A stretch of 64,000 nt of DNA from Stappia taiwanensis (GTDB lineage Bacteria; Pseudomonadota; Alphaproteobacteria; Rhizobiales; Stappiaceae), in the NCBI RefSeq assembly GCF_014635285.1, contig NZ_BMCR01000003.1:620001-684000 (forward strand), written 5' to 3'. Shown here in pieces: positions 54,485 through 61,719 of this stretch. Both the position numbers and the translations under genes were made by a program. A model generated the notes under the pieces. The model was not told the origin of the DNA, did no database searches, and worked only from the letters and a program-made list of their open reading frames with translations. How positions within the stretch are numbered: the first letter of the stretch is position 1; each line of letters opens with the position of its first letter.

Positions 54485-57400
54485 ATGTCCTGGACTGCGC
54501 GAAACAGCGATCACCGAGGCGGCGAGATGGCAGCCGGTTCCGAGCGGGAGCCGGGACGGGCCGGCGGCGGATGGTCGGGCGATGCGTGGTACGAACCGCA
54601 AAGCCGGGCACCTCTGTGGCAGGGCGGGGCCAGCGCCTCGGCGCAGGCCAGCGACGACGGCGCCCGGAGTGACCGGGCGCGGGCGCGCGATCAGCTGTCC
54701 GATGTTGCCGATGCGCTTCAGCGTTTGATGGATGTGCCTGCGACGACGACCGAGGCCGCCGCTCCCAATCGTCAGGCACGCCGCGCGGCGGCGGCCCGGG
54801 CGCGCGGTGAGCGCGGTACCTCCGAGCGGCAGCCGGCACCGTCTGCGGCGCCCGTCCCGGCGGATGCCCGCACCAGCCGCATTGAGGCGGTCTTGAAGGC
54901 GCTCGACCGGCTCGACCGGCGGGTGGAAGATCTTTCGCATGCCGCCCCGGCGCAGGACCACGCACCGCAGTCCCCCCGCGAGACGGATAGCCGCGAACGC
55001 TTCGGCCGGTATCAGCCTGCGGCGTCCTCCGACGCCGGCTATGCGGACGGGTATGCCGAGGGCTCCGCTCTTGGTGGCTACGAGGACGATCGCCGGTCGG
55101 CGGATCGGTACTATGCGGAGGGGCGTTATTCGGACGTCCGCTCTGGGTATGCGGACACCCGCCCTGGGGATGATGGGCGGTATGCGCCGTCTCGCGACGC
55201 CGCCGGTCAGGGCCGTGCCCATGAAATGAGCCCTCGTGAGAGGGCGGACCGTGACGGCGACGACCGGTATGGCGGCGGCTACGGCTATGGCCGGGCCGAT
55301 GCGGCCTTCGCTCCGTCCCGCCCCCGTGAGGCAGGCGATCTGGCGTCGGATCTTGGCGCCGGGCTGCGGCCGCTGTTTCAGGACCTGTCGCGCCAGATCG
55401 ATGCGGCGCGCGCGCCTCAGGAAGAAGCGCTGGGCGTCATGCGCGAGGATATCGGTGCCCTGCGCGCCGTTCTGATGGACAGCCTGGCCAATGATCGGAA
55501 CCGCGCCGCCCCGCGTGACACGGGCGAATTGCGCCGCCTGTCCGATGCGGTGGAGCGCATGCGGGCGGATCGCTCCGACCTGCGTCTTGCCCGGGAGCTG
55601 CGCGCCGAGATCGGCGATCTGCGCGCCCTGATCGGCCAGTCGAATGTGGATGGCATGCTGAAGTCGCTGGAAAGCGGCTATGCCCATCTGGTGCAGCGGC
55701 TCGATGAGCTGGCGCGCGGTCAGGCCGATCCCCAGCTTGTGGACACGCTCTCCTTGCGGCTTGGCGATATCGAGGGCGCCTTGCGTATCGTGCCCCGGGC
55801 CGATCAGCTGATGGCGCTGGATGATCGGGTCGCCGATATCGGCCACCGGGTCGAGGAACTGGTGCGTCGCTCGGGCGGTGAGGGGCTCGGCTCCCTCAAG
55901 GCGGAAATTCGCGCCGTGCGCGAGGTGGTCGAACAGATCGACGTGCGCGATCTGATCGGCGGTATCGATGAACGGCTGCATGCCCTGTCCGACCGGTTCG
56001 ACGCGCTCGACCGGCTGGCGGAGGACCAGCGCAACATCTTCCACCGGCTCGATGCCATGGAAGACCGGGTGCCGAGCGCCGGCACCTTCGACCGTTTGCA
56101 GGATCGGCTGGAGCAGATCTCCGGCATGTTGTTCGAGGACCGGGCGGCGCGCGAGGCCGGACCGGATCCGCGTCTTGACGAGCGTCTGGGCGAGATCGCC
56201 GGCCGCTTGCAGCGGATCGAGAGCGCGCGGCAGATGCCGCCGAGCTACGATGCCGCCTTCACCTTGCTGGAAAAGCGCCTGATGGCGATTGACGGCAAGA
56301 TCGATGCGATGGAGCGTCCGCAGCAGGTGACGCTGGCGGCGGAAGGCCAGCAGGCGGCGATCGAGGCGGATCTGATCGCCCGGCTGGAAGCGGGCATTAC
56401 TCGGCTCAACGACCGTTTTGAACGCAGCAGCGACACCGGTCCCGGCGCGCCGGAGCTTGAGGCACTGCATCGGGAAATCGCGGATTTGCGCGATAGCGTG
56501 TCCCGTCCGGCGCTCAGTGCCGATCTGGAGGCCCAGTTGCGCGACCTTGCCCAGGCGGTCGGGCGCGGCGCGGTCTCCGACGATGCCAGCGTTCTGGCGC
56601 AGGTGGAAGACAAGATCGCCGCGCTTGCCGGCAAGCTCGATGCGGCCGAAAGCGGATTTGCCCGGCTCGATCAGGTCCAGTCGCAACTGGCCGGTCTCGG
56701 CGTGTCCGGCGCGGGCGGCGATCAGAATGCCGCCATTGCCGATGCCTTGCGGGCCGATCTGCACCGGCTGATGGATGCGGCGACCAGTTCCGAACAGCGC
56801 ACCCGCGACACGATGGACAGCGTTCAGGACATCCTGGCCTCCATCAACGCCCGGCTGTCGGCGCTTGAAGATCCGATGGGTGAGGCCGGTTCGGTCCGCG
56901 CCGGCGTTCTGCAGGACGACGACCGTCCGCTGGAGCCCGGTTCGGGCAAGCCTGCACCGCGCGGGAAGCCGCAGGCCCGGGCACGGATGGAGATGCCGCT
57001 GGCGGCGTCGGTCCGGGGCTCGACACGCGGTGACGAGGCACGCCGTGCCGCGCAGCAGGCGGCGGGCGACGGTTCAGGTAAGGATGCGCGCGACCGCAAG
57101 GCCGATTTCATCGCTGCGGCTCGCCGGGCAGCTCAGGCCGCATCGGCCCAGGCCGTGGAACCGAAGACCGCATCGCGTGCGGAAGGGGATGAGAGCGGCG
57201 GGACGGTCAAGGCAACCGCCGCCGGCTGGTTGCGCTCGCGCTTGGCAGGGCGGCGCAAAGCCGCCGCTGGAGAGGAGCCGGGCGCGGCGACCCCCGAGCC
57301 CCGCGTTGACGGCGACACGGGCGGAGAGCGCCGCAGTGGATCGCGCAAGGCCTCCACGGCTGCGCCGCTGCGGGTCGATCCAGCCATGGAGGATCTGCGG

Positions 57401-58858
57401 GCCGAGCCACGGATCAAGGATGCCGAGGCGTCGGCCGACACCGCCGATGACACGGCCAAGAGCGGTCGCAGCCTGTTTTCGCCCGGTGGCCGGCGGGCGG
57501 TGATGCTCGCCGCCGCCGCCGTGGTGATCGCCATTGGCGCCTTGCAGATTTTCAAGCAGACAGGCCCGGGCGCATCCGATCCTGTGGCGGGCGATGCCCC
57601 TGCGGTTGCCGAACGCACCATCGAGGGCGAGGCGGTGGAGACCGCGCGCGCCGGTTCGGTCGCGGAGACCGGGGGCCAGGACGCAGGTACCGCGCCTCCG
57701 TCGCGTCAGGCCAAGGCCGCCGACAAGACGCCAGCGGCGAACGGTCCCGTGCGCGCCGGTGCCACGACGGCACCGGCCAGCGCAGCTGTCGGGCCGGAGG
57801 CTGCGGCACCGCAAACCAGGCAGGCGAGCGCTGCGAGCGACCCCGCACAAGGAACGCCGGAGTCCCTGGCAAATCTCGGTACGCCCGGGGTGGCCTTTGC
57901 GCCGCCGGGCGCCGCCGGTGGCGCCTTCGCGCCGGAGCTCGACAGCATTCCTGTCAACCGTTTCCAGGCGCGCGCGCCCGCTGTCGACATCAGCAACCTG
58001 CCGACCGAGGTCGGGTCCGTGGCGCTGCGTCAGGCGGCGGCGGCCGGCGATCCGGCGGCCAATTTCGCCATCGCCGTGCATTACACCGAAGGCAATTCGG
58101 TCAAGCCGGATCTTGCCAAGGCGGCGGAGTATTATGAAAAGGCGGCGCGTGCCGGACTGGCGCCGGCGCAATACCGGCTTGGCAGCCTTTATGAGAAGGG
58201 GCGCGGCGTGGCCCGCGATCTTGCCAAGGCGCGCGAATGGTACGGGCGCGCGGCGGAAGCGGGCAACGCCAAGGCGGCGCATAATCTGGCGGTGCTTTAT
58301 GCCGAAGGCCTGTCGGGCGAGCCGGAGTTCCGCGATGCCGCCTACTGGTTCAAGAAGGCCGCCAATTTCGGCCTCGCCGACAGCCAGTACAATCTCGGCA
58401 TCCTCTATGCGCGTGGCCTCGGTCTGGAGAAGAATCTGGTCGAAAGCTACAAGTGGTTTGCACTGGCCGCCCAGCAGGGCGACCGGGACGCGGGCAACAA
58501 GCGTGACGAACTGGCGAACATGCTGTCGAAGGAAGAGTTGGCCGAGGCACGGCTGGCGGTCGAGACCTGGAAGCCGGCGGCGCGCACTCCGGCGGCGAAT
58601 GAAGTTGAGATGAAGCCGGCTTGGGATACGCCGGCGGAAACCGTCTCTCGGGCTAACCTGACGATGGATCCGGCAGCGCTGGTGAGGCAGGCACAGGAGC
58701 TTCTGATCAAGCGTGGCTTTGATCCGGGCACGGCGGACGGGCGCGTGGGGCCGCGCACCCGCGAGGCGGTCCGCGCCTTCCAGATGACCGCCGGCCTGCC
58801 GGTCACCGGAGAGATCGACGCGGCCCTTTTGAAGGCGCTCGCCGCACAGGCAATCTGA
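54485..58858 (+). CDS. podJ: PodJ-like polar localisation protein with Sel1 repeats and peptidoglycan-binding domain
   Basis: A 1457-residue single-span membrane protein. A long cytoplasmic part (1-1000) has a Gly/Tyr/Asp-rich disordered stretch (about 170-290) and coiled-coil helices (about 290-830). One membrane segment is at about 1005-1023 (VMLAAAAVVIAIGALQIF). The periplasmic part has three to four Sel1 repeats (about 1187-1340) and a C-terminal peptidoglycan-binding domain (about 1400-1457, with FDPGTADGRVGPRTREAVRAF in the key strand-turn, cited as DGRVGPRTREAV). This is the layout of Caulobacter PodJ, an organiser of the cell pole. GAGGA is 6 nt before ATG 54485. It is the largest gene in the window. 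Confidence 0.85.
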   Translation: MSWTARNSDHRGGEMAAGSEREPGRAGGGWSGDAWYEPQSRAPLWQGGASASAQASDDGARSDRARARDQLSDVADALQRLMDVPATTTEAAAPNRQARRAAAARARGERGTSERQPAPSAAPVPADARTSRIEAVLKALDRLDRRVEDLSHAAPAQDHAPQSPRETDSRERFGRYQPAASSDAGYADGYAEGSALGGYEDDRRSADRYYAEGRYSDVRSGYADTRPGDDGRYAPSRDAAGQGRAHEMSPRERADRDGDDRYGGGYGYGRADAAFAPSRPREAGDLASDLGAGLRPLFQDLSRQIDAARAPQEEALGVMREDIGALRAVLMDSLANDRNRAAPRDTGELRRLSDAVERMRADRSDLRLARELRAEIGDLRALIGQSNVDGMLKSLESGYAHLVQRLDELARGQADPQLVDTLSLRLGDIEGALRIVPRADQLMALDDRVADIGHRVEELVRRSGGEGLGSLKAEIRAVREVVEQIDVRDLIGGIDERLHALSDRFDALDRLAEDQRNIFHRLDAMEDRVPSAGTFDRLQDRLEQISGMLFEDRAAREAGPDPRLDERLGEIAGRLQRIESARQMPPSYDAAFTLLEKRLMAIDGKIDAMERPQQVTLAAEGQQAAIEADLIARLEAGITRLNDRFERSSDTGPGAPELEALHREIADLRDSVSRPALSADLEAQLRDLAQAVGRGAVSDDASVLAQVEDKIAALAGKLDAAESGFARLDQVQSQLAGLGVSGAGGDQNAAIADALRADLHRLMDAATSSEQRTRDTMDSVQDILASINARLSALEDPMGEAGSVRAGVLQDDDRPLEPGSGKPAPRGKPQARARMEMPLAASVRGSTRGDEARRAAQQAAGDGSGKDARDRKADFIAAARRAAQAASAQAVEPKTASRAEGDESGGTVKATAAGWLRSRLAGRRKAAAGEEPGAATPEPRVDGDTGGERRSGSRKASTAAPLRVDPAMEDLRAEPRIKDAEASADTADDTAKSGRSLFSPGGRRAVMLAAAAVVIAIGALQIFKQTGPGASDPVAGDAPAVAERTIEGEAVETARAGSVAETGGQDAGTAPPSRQAKAADKTPAANGPVRAGATTAPASAAVGPEAAAPQTRQASAASDPAQGTPESLANLGTPGVAFAPPGAAGGAFAPELDSIPVNRFQARAPAVDISNLPTEVGSVALRQAAAAGDPAANFAIAVHYTEGNSVKPDLAKAAEYYEKAARAGLAPAQYRLGSLYEKGRGVARDLAKAREWYGRAAEAGNAKAAHNLAVLYAEGLSGEPEFRDAAYWFKKAANFGLADSQYNLGILYARGLGLEKNLVESYKWFALAAQQGDRDAGNKRDELANMLSKEELAEARLAVETWKPAARTPAANEVEMKPAWDTPAETVSRANLTMDPAALVRQAQELLIKRGFDPGTADGRVGPRTREAVRAFQMTAGLPVTGEIDAALLKALAAQAI

Positions 58859-58866
58859 CGAACGGG

Positions 58867-58894
58867 GGCGTGCCGGACAAGGGGTCGGCACGCC
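58867..58894 (+). terminator. Hairpin after podJ
   Basis: GGCGTGCCG (58867-58875) pairs perfectly with CGGCACGCC (58886-58894), 9 bp past the stop. No U-run follows, so efficiency is uncertain. Confidence 0.5.
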
Positions 58895-59241
58895 GGCCGG
58901 GAGGAAAGCTGCGATACGCGGCATTCGACGTTGACAGCCGTTCCGCGACAGCGCTTTATCTTTAAAGAGTGCTGTCTTTTTAGGGGGTTGCGGTCACGAT
59001 TTCGTGTTCGCGCTCCGGCGGGGAGGAGCCGGCGCCGTCTTTTGGCACGCCAACGGAAACCGGTTGACGTTCCAAAAGACGTCCGTTTCAGGCAAACTGA
59101 AGGATGCCTTCGTGCCCGGCCGGGTGCGACGGATGTCACGCCGGGGCTTTGGCGTTGCGCCTTGCGCTCTTCGTCAGGGCTCACCGTTTCAACGACCAAC
59201 ATGCCGCCCGTGACAAGGAGCGGCGAAGCCGCCGGTGTCTC
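58895..59241. other. Spacer before the TauE-like gene with a candidate promoter
   Basis: About 350 bp without a gene. A perfect TTGACA (58931-58936) is followed at 18 bp by TTTATC (58955-58960), a plausible promoter for the downstream gene pair. The rest shows no repeat or structure I can support. Confidence 0.4.
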
Positions 59242-60168
59242 GTGCAAATCTATCTGCCCATCGCCGAATTGCCCGTCAACATGTTCATGTTGTTCGGGAT
59301 GGGGGGCGCCGTCGGGTTCCTGTCCGGCTTGTTTGGCATTGGCGGCGGCTTTCTGCTGACCCCCTTGCTGATCTTTTCCGGCATTCCGCCGGCGGTCTCG
59401 GTGGCGACGGTGACGACCCAGGTGGTCGCGTCCTCCGCCTCCGGCGTCGTTGCCTACTGGCGGCGCAAGATGATCGATTTCAAGCTGGCCATAATGCTTC
59501 TGGTCGGTGGTGTGATCGGCTCGGCGCTGGGGGTGTGGCTGTTCGACATGCTGCGCAGCCTCGGGCAGCTCGATCTGGTGATTTCCCTGTCCTATGTCAC
59601 CTTTCTCAGCACCATCGGCGGGCTGATGCTGGTGGAATCCCTGCGCTCCATGGCGCGGCGACGCTCCGGTGCCGTGATGCCGGCACGCAAGCCCGGGCAG
59701 CACAACTGGGTGCATGGGCTGCCGTTCAAGATGCGCTTTCGCCAGTCGCGTCTTTACGTCAGCGTGATCCCCATTGTCGTGCTCGGGGCGATCATCGGTT
59801 TTCTCGGCGCGGTGCTCGGCATCGGCGGCGGCTTCATGATGGTGCCGGCGTTGATCTACCTGCTCCGGGTTCCGACCAACATCGTCATCGGCACCTCGCT
59901 GTTGCAGATTCTGGTGACCATGGCGGCGGCGACCTTCCTGCATTCGGTCTCCACCCATTCGGTTGATATCGTGCTGGCGCTCACCTTGATGGTGGGTGGG
60001 GTGATCGGCGCCCAGTTCGGCGCGCGGATGGGACAGAAGCTGCGCGGCGACCAGCTTCGCCTCTTGCTCGCGCTGCTGGTTCTGGCGGTGGGCATGCGCT
60101 TCGCGGTCAATCTGCTGATCGAGCCGGAGGAGCTTTATTCCATCTCCGTCGTGGAGGAGGTGGCATGA
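59242..60168 (+). CDS. TauE/SafE (TSUP) family membrane transporter
   Basis: A 308-residue protein with about eight membrane helices. The duplicated TSUP motif appears in both halves: SGLFGIGGGFLLTPLL near residue 30 and GAVLGIGGGFMMVPAL near residue 195. These export sulfite, sulfoacetate or other organic anions in characterised members. GTG 59242 gives the start QIYLPIAELPVNMF common to relatives. The frame is open upstream to 59104. The TIGR02186 gene overlaps by 4 bp, so the two are co-expressed. Confidence 0.85.
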   Translation: MQIYLPIAELPVNMFMLFGMGGAVGFLSGLFGIGGGFLLTPLLIFSGIPPAVSVATVTTQVVASSASGVVAYWRRKMIDFKLAIMLLVGGVIGSALGVWLFDMLRSLGQLDLVISLSYVTFLSTIGGLMLVESLRSMARRRSGAVMPARKPGQHNWVHGLPFKMRFRQSRLYVSVIPIVVLGAIIGFLGAVLGIGGGFMMVPALIYLLRVPTNIVIGTSLLQILVTMAAATFLHSVSTHSVDIVLALTLMVGGVIGAQFGARMGQKLRGDQLRLLLALLVLAVGMRFAVNLLIEPEELYSISVVEEVA

Positions 60169-60980
60169 TGCGGTGCGTGCGCTCCTTGTTGCGACGTCCA
60201 GCCGGCGAAGCGCTGGCGGGCGCGCTTGCCCTTGCCCTTGCCCTGACCCTCCTCCCGGCTTCCGGCAAGGCGGAGGACCTCGTGGTCGATCTGTCCGACG
60301 ACACGATCAACATCGAATCTAATTTCACCGGCGCCAACATTGTCGTCTTCGGCCAAATCGTCCGCGACGCGGCCACCGTGGGGCGGCCCGAGCCCTATGA
60401 CCTTGCAGTGATCGTCTCCGGGCCGGAAACCCGGGTGACCACCCGGCGCAAGGGGCGTTTTGCCGGAATCTGGGTCAATCGGGATGCGGAGACCTTTCTG
60501 GAGGTGCCCAGTTTCCTGGTGACCCACACCAGTCGGCGCGCGAACGAGATCGCCCCGCGTCCGGTGCTGGAGCAGCACCGCATCGGCCTGTTCAATCTCA
60601 ATCTGCCGATCACCGGGGACTCCGGCGTGCCGATGAGCGATCGCGACAACTTTCGCCGGGCCTTCCTGCGGCTGCGTGTGGAAAGCGGCCTCTATGCGGA
60701 ACGGTCGGGGGTGATCGAGTTTCTCAGCGATACCCTGTTTCGCACCACCGTGCCGCTGCCGGCCAATGTGCCGGTCGGAGAGTATACCGTGACCACCTAT
60801 CTGCTGCGCGGCGGGGCGTTGCTGGCCTCCAATGAGCAGTCGCTGGTGGTCGCCAAGACGGGGTTCGAACAACTTACCTACCGGCTCGCCTATAATTACG
60901 CGGCCGTTTATGGCCTTCTGGCCATTGCCCTTGCGGTGTTCACCGGCTGGCTCGCCGGGGTGATCTTCCGCCGCGACTGA
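60165..60980 (+). CDS. TIGR02186 family periplasmic/membrane protein
   Basis: A 271-residue protein of the TIGR02186 family. A signal sequence (about 15-36) is followed by a periplasmic beta-rich domain starting EDLVVDLSDDTINI and a C-terminal membrane helix (about 246-266) ending FRRD. The genes of this family recur beside TauE-type permeases in alphaproteobacteria; function is unknown, but the pair suggests an accessory subunit. The ATGA overlap with the permease stop supports one operon. Confidence 0.8.
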   Translation: MMRCVRSLLRRPAGEALAGALALALALTLLPASGKAEDLVVDLSDDTINIESNFTGANIVVFGQIVRDAATVGRPEPYDLAVIVSGPETRVTTRRKGRFAGIWVNRDAETFLEVPSFLVTHTSRRANEIAPRPVLEQHRIGLFNLNLPITGDSGVPMSDRDNFRRAFLRLRVESGLYAERSGVIEFLSDTLFRTTVPLPANVPVGEYTVTTYLLRGGALLASNEQSLVVAKTGFEQLTYRLAYNYAAVYGLLAIALAVFTGWLAGVIFRRD

Positions 60981-60993
60981 GGGGCGCTGCCGC

Positions 60994-61719
60994 TCAGTCC
61001 TTCACAAGGCGCGAGGCGGTGAAGGGGTAGAGCCGTGCCTCGCCCAGCAGGAACACGGAAAAGGCCTGGGTCGGGAAAATCTCCGCCCAGGCTTCGTCGA
61101 GCACGTTGAGCCCGCCGGTGAAGATGCCGAAGGCCGGCAACACCAGCCGATGGCCATTGGTGGCAAAGCAGGGACGGCGTACGGCCCGGCCGTAGCGGCG
61201 CACCCGGGCTGCCGGGTGCAGGTGGCCGGAAATCTCGCCCGGTTCGGCGTCGGCCCGTGGCTCATGGCGGAACATCAGCCCACCGAGCGCCACCTCATCG
61301 ACCGTTTCACCGCAAAGGCCCACCGGGGCAATCGGATCGTGATTGCCCGTGACCCAGATCCATTCCCGCCCAAGCTGGAGGGTGGTCAACATGGCGCGGT
61401 AGCTGGCGGGCAGCCGGTCGGAGCCGTTCGCATCGTGAAAGCTGTCGCCAAGGGCGACCACCCGGCGTGGCTGGAACGCCTCGATCACCTCGGCGAGTTT
61501 TTCCAGCGTCGCGGCGGTGTCGTAGGGCGGCAGCATCACGCCCTTGCGGGCAAAGCTTGAGGCTTTTTCGAAGTGCAGGTCGGCGACGACGAGCGTATCG
61601 CCGTCTGGCCACCACAGGGCGCCGCTGTCATGCAGCCCGACCAGTTCGCCAGCGATCGAGATATCGTGACAAACGGGCGCAAACCGGCGCGTCTGTAGTT
61701 GGGCAGAAAACGGCCTCAC
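60994..61719 (-). CDS. pdeM: PdeM, ligase-associated DNA damage response endonuclease
   Basis: A 241-residue metallophosphoesterase. Motifs VVADLHFEKA, ALGDSFHD, VTGNHDP and ISGHLHP bind the two metals. PdeM genes belong to the ligase-associated DNA-repair set with an ATP-dependent ligase, an exonuclease and an Lhr-type helicase, and here the helicase stop overlaps the pdeM start by 4 bp. It converges on the TIGR02186 gene with 13 bp between stops. Precise DNA substrate is not known from sequence. Confidence 0.88.
   Translation of the reverse strand: MRPFSAQLQTRRFAPVCHDISIAGELVGLHDSGALWWPDGDTLVVADLHFEKASSFARKGVMLPPYDTAATLEKLAEVIEAFQPRRVVALGDSFHDANGSDRLPASYRAMLTTLQLGREWIWVTGNHDPIAPVGLCGETVDEVALGGLMFRHEPRADAEPGEISGHLHPAARVRRYGRAVRRPCFATNGHRLVLPAFGIFTGGLNVLDEAWAEIFPTQAFSVFLLGEARLYPFTASRLVKD

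Noticed and set aside
54464-56764. Long antisense frame opposite podJ
   Set aside because: Low-complexity Arg/Ala/Gly translation with no domain; shadow of the coiled-coil gene.
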